Below, piece after piece: positions 44,101-53,821 of a stretch of 64,000 nt of DNA (its first letter is position 1; each line of letters opens with the position of its first letter). This DNA is from Diospyros lotus. Taxonomy: Eukaryota; Streptophyta; Magnoliopsida; Ericales; Ebenaceae. The stretch lies in contig NC_068349.1 in assembly GCF_014633365.1 (NCBI RefSeq), positions 32,068,753 through 32,132,752 on the forward strand, given 5' to 3'. The translations under genes were made by a program, and so were the position numbers. The notes below the pieces were generated by a model that worked only from the letters and a program-made list of their open reading frames with translations, was not told where the DNA came from and did not search any database.

Positions 44101-47100
44101 ACCCCATTCCTTAGCCGATTCCAGCCCTAGCAATCTTGTTTCTTCTTCGCCTTTTCTTGTGCTTATCTCGTATCTTCTTTTTCTTTTGCCTTTTCGTGTC
44201 TTTTCCTTCAAAAACATTAGTACTATGACTTGCTGCAACAGCAAGTCCAGCCATCCCCCTCATCCTAATTTCCATTGAGAATGCTTCCAATTGATCCATT
44301 ATAGCTACAACCATATCATTTCCAATCATAGAAAGGAATTCCAACTTCGTTAAAGGCCAAAATCTAAATCGGCGTTGCAGCTCTCCAACTGAAAGAGGAA
44401 TTAACAAAACAACAAGAATTTTGTTCCCCTCAACAGAAATTTCTTCCAAGCACAAGCAGCCTCCGTTAATCTCTAACCAACCTTGAATTGTACTCCAATG
44501 GCCATTAACTTTAATTAAAGCACCCTTTGAAGTAACAGCAAGACGATCACTCACAACAGCTGTAGGATTGTGCAAGTCCTCAACCTCCTGCTTCTTCCTT
44601 TAGTCCAAGTCCTCGTTGCGTGGCTGTCTTTCATCATTGGCATGGAACCTATCAACAACGTCATCCTCATATTCCGAAGTTACTCCATTCATTTTCTGCA
44701 AATATAAGCTGTAATTTTCGCTAATATCCATGTCCGATCTCTCTTTATTGCTGGAGTTTTCAGTTTTAATTGGCCGGTCCAACTCCAAATTTTCCTCAGA
44801 TTCCTGCTGGTCATAATTTGCAGTCTTAGAAGCTCCCTCAACCAGTTGGCTGCCCTTAATATAACTATTAGGCTGCAACTCTTGCTTTCTAAAAATGGCT
44901 TCCAAAGCGAGTTCCTGCAGCCTTGCTCTCTCGACTGCCTCTTTCACAGTTGTCGGCATCATTATTCTGACCATTGACATCAGTTTGTCCTTCAAACCAC
45001 TAATAAATCTTGATACAGAATAGTGCTCCGTTAGAGTTGGTTGATCACTCCACAATAGGGACCTTAACTCCTCAAATCTATCCCAGTAATCTGTCACCGA
45101 TCCCTCCTGAATTAATTTGTTGAACTCCTTAGTCACCTTAATCATGTTCTTTTTCATCCCAAATTGGTCATGTAAATTTCCAGCGAGATCAGTCCACCTG
45201 ATCTCCCCTTCCCTAGACATTGGAGTGTGATTGGAAGTGTGGGAAGATGAACATCTTACTTGAATTTCCGGTTTCAAGGCCTGTAGTTCCCTTGCCTCTT
45301 GCAAGCCATAGGTCATAGGAAGGGTGCCATGTTTGGGCACACTTGGATCAGCAGCCCGGGGAGGAAAATTTGGTGACAACATGTTGAACATGTTGTTGAC
45401 CCGCTGGACATGTTGCTCCATCATCTTCTGATGCCTCTCCAAGTCTCTCTGCACTTTTTCTTGAGAGGCAGCTAGTCCCCAACGCATGTTTGCTTTGTTG
45501 GCTGCATTATCCTCCCAGCTGTGGGTCATTGCCTTCTGTGTGACCTTATATTCCCTAGCTCCAAAATTCAGCTGTTGCTGCTGCCTTCAATAATCACTTG
45601 ATCTTAGTCGCCACCAAGAACAATCTTCAGGTCCGATTCTTCTTCGTTGAACTTCTTGAATTTGCCGGAATTTCAAGAATCACTACCCAATCCATTTCGT
45701 CACCTACGGTGGTTTGACCATCCCAATTCCAAGCCGCAAAGCTTGCGTAACGATGCAGTAGCTGAGAATCAGTTGCTGCAATTCCGCATTCTAATAATCT
45801 GCTTCGTCTACTATTTTCGAACCCGACCGCTCCTGCCTTTCACCTCAATCACATGAAGTGAGTTTGCTGAAATCAAACTGATTTAAGGCTAGCCCCAGCG
45901 GAGTCGGAATCACTCGGCCACCGTGCATGGAAATACAAAATGTCAAACAAGACTATCAGGAACGAGTCCCAGAATGATGCCAATCTCTGTAAAAACTTAC
46001 TGTATATCGTCGGAATTCACTGCTCAACTCCCAAACCTACTGCCAAGGATTGTGGCGCCTTCACTACTTACTCACCGGATCTAAGTAATTCTTGATCGCC
46101 ACCCAATCACCGTCCACTATCTCGCTTCTGAAGCAACTTCCGCTGTGTAACTCCTCTTCCTATCCAGTCTGAGTTTGTCACTGAAATCAATTGCATATGG
46201 CCACACATGTAGATCCGATCCTTCCGTTCTGTATCAAATTCGTTGCGGCTCGGCTTCCTATTCTTCCAAATTTAGTACCTCTAATCCGCAATTGAATTGC
46301 CAATCAGAGCCTACAGTCCGCAAGAACTTATTTCTCACAGTCGCCCTCCTGCTTTGCGTCCGTAGCCAAGACAGCCTTCAATTTCCGAACCTAACGCTAC
46401 GGTTTTGCCGATTGTCAAACTCGCTTGCGTCTTCTTGTCATCACTACAAATTCAAGACCGCTGGACTTACTTCCACGCCGTGCCTTAACCACTCGCCAAT
46501 CACCGGGATCCATAATTACCGAAATTTCACTTATCTCTGCCTTGGCTCACAATCGCTGAAATCTGCTTCACTTAGATCCATTGAGATCTGGATCCGCTTC
46601 GCCTCCATTTTGGACTTGATTAACTCAATCAAGTCAGCCAAAAATTTCCCCCAGACTGAACCGCACTCTGATGTTCAGCAATCATTATTTCCTCTTCCAC
46701 TTCACCCTAGTTTCGTCACTGGGACTCATGAAGCAGCCTAGAGCAGATTTTGTAGCCTAGCGTCTCGATTGATTGAAATCACAACCGAGGAACGACGTCT
46801 CTGATACCAAATGTCATGACCCTAGGGTTTAGGAAGGAATTTGGATAAGAATTAAGAGGAAGGGAGAGCAGAAAGGGAGGGAAGGAAGAACATAACAGAA
46901 TTGAGGGAGAGAGAGAGAAAAGCCATGGGAGAGTATTGAGAGAGGAAATTGAGATTCAAATCATTCATTAAGCCCTTTCTCTAACTACTCAAGCCTATTT
47001 ATAGGCTTATAATTGAAGATGCTAACAACAACAACATAAAATGCAACTAATAAGGAAAACACATGACATGTATTACTAATATATCCTTGGGGTTCCTTGG

Positions 47101-50100
47101 GGTCGTGACATTAAATGGCCTTCAATCGTGAGGGTAAGGAAGCAGGGAAATTTGGCCAAAACATGAAGGGCAATGCTATTTCGCTTGTGACAATGGAAAA
47201 TCCATCAAGGTCAATTCGAGATCTTTGAGCAATGAGACAGGCTGGCTAGTGTTACAAGTGTGGAGATTGGTACGTACCGGGCATTAGTGTAAAAAACAAC
47301 TGCTAATGTTGGAAGGAGGTGAAGAAAAGCTCACGTCTAATGACGTTCCACATGAGGAAGAGGTTGTCACAAAAGAAGCAGAGGATGGAGCGATCACCTT
47401 GCATGCATTAAGGGGACTAGTGAATAGTAAGACTATCAAGATGGAAGGGAAGGCGAGAAATCAAAAATTGATGGTTCTGATCGATAGTGGAAGTATGCAC
47501 AACTTTATATGCAAAGAAGCTGAGGTGTACGACCGCAAGGGTGCAGCTATTGATAGTAACAGTTGAAAATGGGGAAAAATGGTAAGTAGGATAGCTTGTA
47601 TGAATTTTCGTTGGGAAATGCAAGGAAAAGCATTCTTGACAGATTTATGACTATTGAAGCTTGAAGGTTATGATGTGGCGTTCGGAGTTGATTGGATGTA
47701 GACCATTAGTCCCATCAGCTTCGATTTCAACAAGCTGGAAGTAATGATCACGAAAGATGGAAGGCAAGTACCTTGAATGGGGAGCGTGGACAATGGGGTG
47801 TGCAAGATAATAACTAGGAAGAGGTTGAGGAAGACTGTTAAAATCAAGGCTGAACTAGGTGGCACAGCTGTTTTCTTTGCAAGCCACTAAAGAAGAATGG
47901 GAGTAATAGTCAACAACTCGGGTTAATCAACATGGCAGATTAGAAAAAGGAGCTAGCTGGCTTCTCTCTTTCTTGAGGGCAAGAAAGTTAAACAGGGGGG
48001 GGGGGGGGGGGGGGTTCAATTGTCAGGATCCTACGGGATCATGGGGTCAAATTATATTTTACTTCCTATGGTTGAAACTAAATGCTGTAGATTGTAACAG
48101 TAGGTAGTTAAGTAGTTAGTAGGCAGTTGGGAGGGTTTAGTAAGTTGTTAGTCTATTAGAGGATGTAACCAACAGATGGTTAAGCTTGTAACCTCCAAGG
48201 ATTGGCGAGGAAGGGGCTGTATAAGAGCTCCCTATTCAATAATGGAAGGGGACAAATTTCATAACCAATTGATACTCTCTTTTCTCCCTTTCAACTTTTC
48301 TTGGAACTTCCTTGTTTCTCCTCTCTCTCTCTCTCTCTCCCTCCCTCTTTCCTAACCCCAGAGGAGAAATTCCCTGACCAGGACCTGAGATCCTGACAAT
48401 GTCTATCTACATATATATATATATATAAATATTATACATATAAGACAATAATAGACATACCACAAAGTGGATGTGACGTTAAGAAGAGCTCCTGTGTTGG
48501 ATGTCTTGTGCCAATATGCTTTGAATTGATCATATAAATTGATGTACTGGATCACTACGGCTAAGCAATAAATTCCATTGACAAACTAAGATAAATAAAG
48601 CTACATGACCCACTACATTTGCCAAGTTATTAAGTTTCCATGAGAAGGATCACCACATTTGCCAAGTAGTAATTTTCAGAAAGACACCTTCATTAGAAAC
48701 CATCTAGCTACTAAAGACACTTTAACACAGTTAAGTTGTTAATGAGAAGGAACTAATATAACCACAACATATTAAGTCCATAAATTATTGTACCTACTGA
48801 AACCCAGAATGAAAAATTTCAACACATAAAAGCATTAAGCGAATATATGAACCTAGAAAGAACTAATCTTCTATATAATATTTCTATTGTAGAAGCCCCT
48901 CGTGAACTAAACAATGACCTGTTGTTGTAATAAGATCGGTTAGCCTCTCTCCTTGACATTCCACCAGGAAGAAACAAGAGCTTTGTCCTCCGAGCTGCTG
49001 CGGCACTACGAAGGCTTTTCAGAGGGAACGGAAGCCTAAAATGGGAATAGGTACACAACTTGAGTCTCAATCTCTGAGCAGACTCAGCTACCCTCTTAAC
49101 ATCCTCAAGCATATTGTAATCTGCCCATAAACAATTTTCCAAAGACCTCAGAATTGCAATTTAACAAGAATATCTAACTGGTAAACAGATTGAAAATTAC
49201 AAAAGCTTCAAATTGCCAGAGGGTGTGTGTATATATATATATATATCAAAATCCCACAAATACGGCAGATTTTCCCTGAAGCAAAAGGATTAAAAATTTG
49301 AAGGTTTTGTTTTAAAAGAAGTGCCCACAAAAGGATTAAAAATTTGGAAAAACACAACAGATTGTCCCTGAAGCAAATTAAGAAGTGCCCACAAACAAAT
49401 GTACAGATAAATCAAAATCCCATCCCAAAATATATGGACCGGAACATAAAGTATCTTACTGAGAAGCAGCCACCATTTAAAAAATTCCCACATTTTGGGA
49501 AAATATACTTAAAATTTGGAGAAATATATATAAAATTCGTCAATAAAACTACAATCCGTTCCAAAAATATTAAGAATTCAGCTGGATCAGCCTGTGCTTG
49601 AGGACCTGCACCCGACCACAACATAAAATTACACAAGACCCTTAAAACCATGGCAACGCATTCAAAAGTGATAAGAGGTCCAACTCAATTTAGCAAAAAC
49701 CAAATCTACCTGATTAATCTCATTGATTGCGTTCTGAAATCACTTTTCAGTTTTCCTGTCCGTTTTCAGTTCAAAAAAAATGCAATGCGAACTTTGAGCA
49801 CAATATCGTCTTCATATAACATGATCCCATTCTCATAAATTCAGGACCTTTTATATTTTCGAAGTTGGTTGTAATAAAAATAATGTCACTATGTTGTGTA
49901 TGTTGTCCATGTTTTTCCAGCCTCAGAAGACAAAACAGTCTTAGGAACAGTAACAAAGCCGTAAACATTAAAACCCAACGAAACGCAAGACATAAACCCT
50001 TTCCACAACAACGAGGGAACAAATACCGCGTAATGACGAGAAGGGTTACTAAAGCACGAATCTAGTTATCGGATTGAGGGGATAGAAGGAAGCAAAATTA

Positions 50101-50336
50101 CCGGAGAGTAGCACATTATCGTTGAACTGGGAGAGAGGAACGAATTCAGTAGTCTGTTGGCGCTTGCCCATACAGCCGGTACGTCGCTTGTGGCCTTTTA
50201 CGCACTGAAGGCTGCAAGAGCGTACCGAACAACCTGGGCATTTGTACTTTGAAGGGTTTGATTTGCACTCTTCGCAGACGGGAACTGATTGTCTGGGATT
50301 TGGGTTCGTCGAAGGTGTTTCTTCCGCTTCATCCAT
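30862..50336 (-). CDS. BCD1: Box C/D snoRNA protein 1 (BCD1/ZNHIT6-like), HIT zinc finger, complete, 5 exons over 19.5 kb
   Basis: Exons on the minus strand are 50336-50102, 49120-48919, 34624-34556, 34445-34313 and 31533-30862. They join in frame through GT-AG sites to 1311 nt (436 residues plus TGA). Residues 21-55 form a HIT-type zinc finger with Cys 21, 24, 33, 36, 41, 45 and 55 and His 49. The central region has the BCD1-typical [55 protein letters not shown] and GPWNHPL. The last exon starts [10 protein letters not shown] and ends in an acidic, low-complexity tail. Known family members help assemble box C/D snoRNPs in the nucleus. Introns are 981, 14,294, 110 and 2,779 bp; intron 2 holds nested LTR elements, a SINE and relics, and intron 4 a DNA element with a LINE inside. 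The coding frame is intact, so the gene is probably functional despite its size. Confidence 0.93.
32083..32138. repeat. (TA)n(GA)n microsatellite
   Basis: About 20 bases of TA repeat followed by about 34 of GA repeat in BCD1 intron 4, inside the DNA transposon and next to the LINE. Confidence 0.95.
32229..33564 (-). mobile_element. 5'-truncated RTE-type LINE with reverse transcriptase
   Basis: The minus strand carries RT from the start of the fingers to the end: [88 protein letters not shown] and the catalytic FADD. A TGA at 32979-32981 separates it from the downstream [21 protein letters not shown] segment, in the same frame. The endonuclease is missing through truncation. The 3' end has the family tail (AACAACAACATATCC on the plus strand). 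Similar T-rich 20-bp stretches at both ends may be a decayed target duplication. Confidence 0.93.
34960..35132 (+). mobile_element. Au SINE (tRNA-derived), 173 bp
   Basis: A 10-bp perfect target duplication ATTCTGTGCA flanks it (34950-34959 and 35133-35142). A degenerate Pol III A box lies near its start, and the B-box-like GTCATGAGTTTGAGC (about 35011-35025) follows. The middle (ACAATCTCTTTACAAAGCAAG) and the end (GGGATGCCCCTTTT) match the Au SINE layout, including the short T-run at the 3' end. Confidence 0.9.
35447..35870 (-). mobile_element. Decayed RTE-type LINE 3' fragment
   Basis: The sequence GGGGTCAGCTACATGAATTTTA, then blocks matching the LINE at 32229-33564 (about TTCTGAACCATACAAGAAATG at its right end), show a third, older and more divergent minus-strand copy of the same LINE. 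No reading frame remains. Confidence 0.72.
35870..37250 (-). mobile_element. Ty3/gypsy large-LTR fragment
   Basis: The start (TGCAAAAACTGAGACATCAGG, then CTTTTTGCACAAAC-like sequence) matches 63430-63500 in the LTR at the right end of the window. About 36270-36400 resembles 170-310, and the end at 37100-37210 resembles 3390-3480. No coding sequence. The borders are approximate. Confidence 0.68.
37385..37835 (+). pseudogene. PIF/Harbinger-type transposase relic
   Basis: The plus strand reads [13 protein letters not shown] at 37390-37428, the start of a DDE_Tnp_4-type catalytic domain (first Asp in DGTH). After several stops and frame changes comes [19 protein letters not shown] and [10 protein letters not shown] (about 37577-37700), the third catalytic segment region. 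Middle parts are degraded and no terminal repeats were found. Confidence 0.72.
37836..39200. other. AT-rich intron sequence with a CCTAGGCGC-type repeat patch
   Basis: No gene seen. A G/C-richer patch at 38250-38400 (GAGGCACTCGCCTAGGTGCTTGGGC) and a weak inverted counterpart near 39095-39140 (CTTAGCGCCTCAACC) suggest an old DNA element or repeat family, but borders could not be fixed. Confidence 0.4.
39200..41600 (-). mobile_element. Heavily decayed Ty3/gypsy remnants
   Basis: On the minus strand 40754-40713 encodes a CX2CX4HX4C zinc knuckle ([14 protein letters not shown]), typical of gag nucleocapsid. Further along, 40150-39990 reads [21 protein letters not shown], like the C-terminal end of gypsy integrase. 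Protease, RT and RNase H are absent between them. An LTR-like purine-rich block lies at 39340-39440. Limits are uncertain. Confidence 0.62.
42577..42970 (+). mobile_element. Solo LTR nested in the gypsy element
   Basis: It starts TGTCACGACCCTAGGG and ends CCCTAGGGTCGTATCA, flanked by ATCAA at 42572-42576 and 42971-42975. The middle (TTCAATTGTAAGCCTATAAA) matches the LTR of the element at 43742-47110, so the two are related families. No internal region remains. Confidence 0.88.
44111..44599 (-). CDS. Second reading frame of the gag-only element, unrecognised domain with basic tail
   Basis: It is in frame with gag, separated only by a TAA. It reads [22 protein letters not shown], a central hydrophobic part ([23 protein letters not shown]) and a strongly basic end rich in Lys and Arg ([20 protein letters not shown]). 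The related element at 56783-57184 keeps DNQWRAVQEWLEVKGGCL, so the W-x3-Q-x-W-L-E-x2-G-G-C pattern is shared between two diverged copies. I do not recognise the domain. Confidence 0.65.
   Translation of the reverse strand, partial: RKKQEVEDLHNPTAVVSDRLAVTSKGALIKVNGHWSTIQGWLEINGGCLCLEEISVEGNKILVVLLIPLSVGELQRRFRFWPLTKLEFLSMIGNDMVVAIMDQLEAFSMEIRMRGMAGLAVAASHSTNVFEGKDTKRQKKKKIRDKHKKRRRRNKIARAGIG
44600..45529 (-). CDS. gag-like protein of the non-autonomous LTR element
   Basis: A 309-residue frame begins [22 protein letters not shown]. The N-terminal half is hydrophilic with a likely helical stretch ([20 protein letters not shown]). A gypsy-type capsid follows (about residues 140-215): [21 protein letters not shown], then [11 protein letters not shown] and [10 protein letters not shown]. 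The C-terminus is acidic. No zinc knuckle is visible. The TAA at 44600-44602 is in the same frame as the next open stretch (44599-44111), so the original product may have been longer. Confidence 0.82.
   Translation of the reverse strand: MTHSWEDNAANKANMRWGLAASQEKVQRDLERHQKMMEQHVQRVNNMFNMLSPNFPPRAADPSVPKHGTLPMTYGLQEARELQALKPEIQVRCSSSHTSNHTPMSREGEIRWTDLAGNLHDQFGMKKNMIKVTKEFNKLIQEGSVTDYWDRFEELRSLLWSDQPTLTEHYSVSRFISGLKDKLMSMVRIMMPTTVKEAVERARLQELALEAIFRKQELQPNSYIKGSQLVEGASKTANYDQQESEENLELDRPIKTENSSNKERSDMDISENYSLYLQKMNGVTSEYEDDVVDRFHANDERQPRNEDLD
47306..47566 (+). pseudogene. gypsy aspartic protease fragment
   Basis: The 86-residue frame contains LHALRG and then [13 protein letters not shown], with the catalytic Asp at about 47483-47485. 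This is the usual Ty3/gypsy protease entry. It runs out of frame shortly after and the following [17 protein letters not shown] region is broken by stops. Confidence 0.85.
48405..48918. other. BCD1 intron 2 sequence between the LTR nest and exon 2
   Basis: Plain AT-rich intron with a short TA repeat at about 48412-48427. Nothing further seen. Confidence 0.5.
49121..50101 (-). other. BCD1 intron 1
   Basis: Runs from the donor GT at 50101-50100 to the AG before 49120. Contains a TA microsatellite (about 49226-49246) and a local direct repeat (GGATTAAAAATTTGAAGG at 49287 and GGATTAAAAATTTGGAAA at 49332, with GAAGTGCCCACAAA nearby in both). Confidence 0.8.
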
Positions 50337-50639
50337 TTGGGGGTGCCGTACCTGAGATTTTTTATAATAAAATATAAAAAAAATATTTATACCATATCAA
50401 TCAATAAAATTGAAAATTTTCTAAATTATTAATTAAAAACTACTTGCGGAGGTAAAAATATCAATCAAGTTTACATAATCAAGTATTAATCGAAATGACG
50501 AGATCAATAAAATTAAATTTGCCAAATTCAACCAACATCAATAAAATAGACTGATAGACATAGGCAAGCTATCCAATAATCAAAATCTCCGAATGTATCA
50601 TAAACGAAACGAAACGAAATGAAGGAGAAACTAACCGCT

Positions 50640-51075
50640 GGAAGTTGAAGCTAAGCAGATCTGGATTCTGGAGACTGGAGTTAGAGCTTCTTCTAAGAAG
50701 CAAATCTGCTTCAAAGACTGAATCTGAGGCAGTGAGCGACGGAGAGCGATCCACCGGTGACCGGCCACGAGGGCGAGGCGAGCCGGCGAGGGCGAGCTAC
50801 CGCCGACCGAGCAGCAAGAGGCGCGAGAACGAGAGGGCGAACCCGGCGAGGGCGAAGGGCGACGGAGCAGCGAGAGGAGAGAGAGGCAGCTAGAGGCAAG
50901 AGCGAGGGCGAGCCACAGCCGGCGAGGTCGGGGCGCGAGGACGAGGGCGACAGAGGGAGTGACGGAGCGAGAGAGGGCAGCGAAAGCGGAAGCGAGAGAG
51001 GGAGAAGGGCAGGGGCGAACGCAAAGCTCTGCAGAGGGGGAGGGGGTAGACCGTGTGCGGCTGGGCGATTGGGCC
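50640..51075. other. GC-rich GCGAGGGCGAG sequence between BCD1 and the pseudogene
   Basis: Low-complexity, purine-rich, with many GGGCGAGG and GAGCGA words like the cores of the elements at 15735, 21554 and 28150, but without visible terminal repeats. Long frames on both strands are due to composition. It may include the BCD1 upstream region. Confidence 0.55.
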
Positions 51076-51210
51076 CTTACCAAAAAGGGGGTTTCCAATT
51101 TATGGGCCCCAAATAGCCAAATTTTAATGGGCCCTGAGGCAACCGCCCCATGGGCCTCATGAAAGGTCCGGACACCACCATAGTCAAATCGTCGGCCTCT
51201 TGGTGATCGT

Positions 51211-51234
51211 GCCTCTCTCTCTCTCTCTCTCTCT
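51211..51234. repeat. CT microsatellite in the leader of the pseudogene
   Basis: About 12 CT units lie just before the pseudogene ATG. The parental gene has a shorter version (on the minus strand, about 15340-15354). Confidence 0.93.
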
Positions 51235-53821
51235 GCAATGGCGAAATGGAAGCAGCAACAAGCTTACATCTCCGTTCCCTCTCAGATAATCACCTCTCTA
51301 TCCTCTTCCTCTCTCCAGTCCCTGCTTCTGTCTCCTAAGAAGTCCTCCATGACCAAGCGCAATGTCCTCAAGAACCCTAGGCTTTGGCTCTTCTCTCTCT
51401 TTCTCTGAGCATTTCTCGGGATGCTCATGCTGTGGCCCAAACTCGATCTCGATGCCCCGTGTTCGGCCTCGTCAAATGGCTTTTCGAGGTCGCAGCTTGC
51501 TGTTGCGGCAAAGAGTGAGAATCATGTCGTTGAGGAACGAGAAGAAGAACAGGAGGAGAGTGAGTTCTGGGAGCAGCCGGATGGGTCGGGGTACAGGCCG
51601 TGTTTGGATTTCAGCAAGGCGTACAGAAAATGGAGCGGCGAGATTGTGAAGGATAGAACGCGGTATCTGATGGTGGTGGTCTCGGGCGGGATGAACCAGC
51701 GAGGAATCAGATTGTTGACGCTGTGGTGATCGCCAGAATTCTTGGGGCTGCTCTGGTTGTTCCCGTCTTGCAAGTCAACGTCGTTTGTGGCGATGAAAGG
51801 TTTGCACGATCTTTGATTTTTATTTTTTATTTTTTGGGGGGTTAGAAGAAACAAGTGACCCAAAACAATGAATTATATGGTTGCCGGATGGACAGAGCTA
51901 TCTGTCGAAGAGAAGAATATAATCAAGAGTTAAACTCAAAAAAATCCTAATGCCAGATTTTCCCATTTCAAATTGACATGATGCTTTATTATTTTCTTTG
52001 TTTTGCTGCTCTTGGTATTGAAAATTATGAAAAATTTTGGAGGCTTACTGTTTGTTGTTTCTGCTTTTGTTCCCCATTTTTTGCAGTGAATTTTCAGATA
52101 TATTTGATTTGGATCACTTCAAGAAAGTGCTTGCCGATGATGTGCGCATAGTTTCATCACTGCCATCCACACACTTGATGTCAAGGCCGGTAGAGGAGAA
52201 ACAGGTGCCATTCAATGTCACCCCTCAATGGATTCGAGCTGATTACCTTAGACGGGTATGAAACATTGCCATATATGTGCTTGATCACTTCTAGATAAGC
52301 AAGACAGTGCTTAATTTCTTTTGGTGTATAATAAACAAAGGCAAAGTTCCTGTGATTGTATTTTGCAAGGCTGGAATTTGGTTTAGTGTTTATATGTCTG
52401 TTTAATTGTTATAGTACCAAATAAATAGGGCAGAAAGAACTTGGAAGTTCAAATTGTTCAGATGGGTGTAGCTCATTTTAAGTTCAATCAATCCTTTATA
52501 TATTTTGGACTAATAATTTGGCTGAAGGATCTTATTTTCACTTGTGTGCACTGCCACAGACAGTAGGCCTTTTTCTTTTAATTTTTGACTTACTTGCTGC
52601 CATAAGGCTATGAAAAAGCTACTGATTGTTTTGAAATATTTTGGAAGTACGTGCCCAATGGTTGTCCATTCCACCAAGGAGCGTAGTGCGGTTAAGGCTT
52701 CTGATTGTTATCGTTGTATATGCCCAGCTGGGTAGTCTGACCTGTGTCATGATGAATCTTTGCTGATGCTATTTCTGTTGGTTCTGCAGCTTAGGAGAGA
52801 GGGGGTTCTGCTCTTACGTGGTTTGGATTCAAGATTTTCTAAAGATCTCCCATCTGATCTTCAGAAGCTTAGGCGCAAGGTATATTTGTCCCTTCATTCA
52901 TGAGCCCTAATTGCTTTTAATTTTTAATCACACCTTTATCTATAAAGGTTGTTGCTCTTTATTTGATTCCTTAATTAGTATGTTGACTACAAGCTTTTTT
53001 TTTTTTTTCTTTTTATCATAGGTTGCGTTTCAGGCACTGAGGTTTGCCCCCACCAATTTTAGACTTTGGTAACAAGTTCACGGAGAGGATGCGGAGCAAA
53101 GGTCCTTATCTTGCTCTTCATCTACGAATGGAGAAGGATGTGTGGGTGAGGACGGGTTGCCTTCCCGATTTGAGTCACAAGTATGATGAGATTGAAATGA
53201 ATGAGAGGAAGCTACGGCCTGAGCTCTTAACTTCAAAATCAAACATGAGTTACCATGATAGAATGAAACAAGCAAGAAAAAAAATAATGCTTGATTAATT
53301 CTAAATGAGCCGAGAATAAGAAGTTAAATACTCTACCTATCCTTATCTTTTCTCCTAAAAAATAAGAGATGAGATAGGATATTCTATCTCCTAAATTATA
53401 GAGATAACATAACATTTAAACATACACATTCAAACTTTAAATTATAAGTTACAACAATTCAATTTACACGGCCGAATGGCCTTATTCTTTATAAACAATC
53501 TTCAATTTTGAATTTCATCTAACACTCCCCCTTAAACTGTGGAGTAGATGCACCTCATTCCCAACTTGCCAATCAGAAATTCGAACCTCGGTCCACCATA
53601 GCCTTTGTGAACACATCTACTACTTGATCTTTGGTGGGAATATAAGACAAGACTATCCCTCCTTCAATTTCTCATTTTATAAAACTTCTATCTATCGTCA
53701 CATGTTTCATGCAATCATGTTGGACAAGATTCTTTACTATGCTTATTGTCGACTTAATATCATTGTATACCCTTGTAGGTTGAGCCAAGGGTATCTTTAG
53801 GTCCTTCAATAGCCTCTCTAA

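Larger units (their letters stand above)
43742..47110 (-). mobile_element. Gag-only non-autonomous LTR retrotransposon (TR-GAG type)
   Basis: LTRs 43742-44051 and 46812-47110 (TGTCATGACC ... GTGACA/ATGACA) are flanked by TTAAA at 43737-43741 and 47111-47115. On the minus strand a primer site TTGGTATCAGAGAC follows the right LTR, and a purine tract (GAAGGGGTGGGGAT) precedes the left one. The internal 2.76 kb has a 1.3-kb untranslated leader, a gag frame and a second frame, but no protease, RT or integrase. It lies inside the gag of the outer gypsy element. The two LTRs are nearly identical by eye, so it is a fairly young insertion. Confidence 0.94.
41606..48399 (+). mobile_element. Ty3/gypsy-type LTR element with gag and protease only, carrying nested elements
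   Basis: LTRs are 41606-41989 and 48021-48399 (TGTCAGG...CCTGACA) with target duplications ATGTC at 41601-41605 and 48400-48404. A primer site TTGGTATCAGAAC follows the left LTR at about 41999, and a long G-run polypurine tract (about 47993-48014) precedes the right LTR. Gag sequence is visible at 43441-43683 and after the nested insertion. An aspartic protease core [11 protein letters not shown] is at 47477-47512 and VGFGVDWM at 47677-47700. RT, RNase H and integrase are missing. The frame has several stops. Confidence 0.93.
34625..48918 (-). other. BCD1 intron 2, 14.3 kb, filled with transposable elements
   Basis: The donor is GT at 48918-48917 (after ...NNR) and the acceptor AG precedes 34624. 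From the acceptor outward it contains an Au SINE (34960-35132), a decayed LINE tail (35447-35870), a gypsy LTR fragment (35870-37250), a PIF/Harbinger relic (37385-37835), decayed gypsy pieces (39200-41600) and a three-level nest of LTR elements (41606-48399). Confidence 0.92.

Noticed and set aside
46175..46741. 188-codon plus-strand frame inside the gag-only LTR element
   Set aside because: It lies in the antisense of the element's untranslated leader, has no recognisable domain, and is missing as an open frame in the related element at 57660-58497.
48001..48014. G-run suspected of being a telomere-like or G-quadruplex regulatory site
   Set aside because: It sits exactly where the polypurine tract of the + strand LTR element belongs, next to the LTR at 48021.
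50645..51116. Long frames on both strands, up to 155 codons, rich in Arg, Ser and Ala
   Set aside because: They come from the GC-rich low-complexity tract; codon content is compositional and no motif or start context supports a gene.
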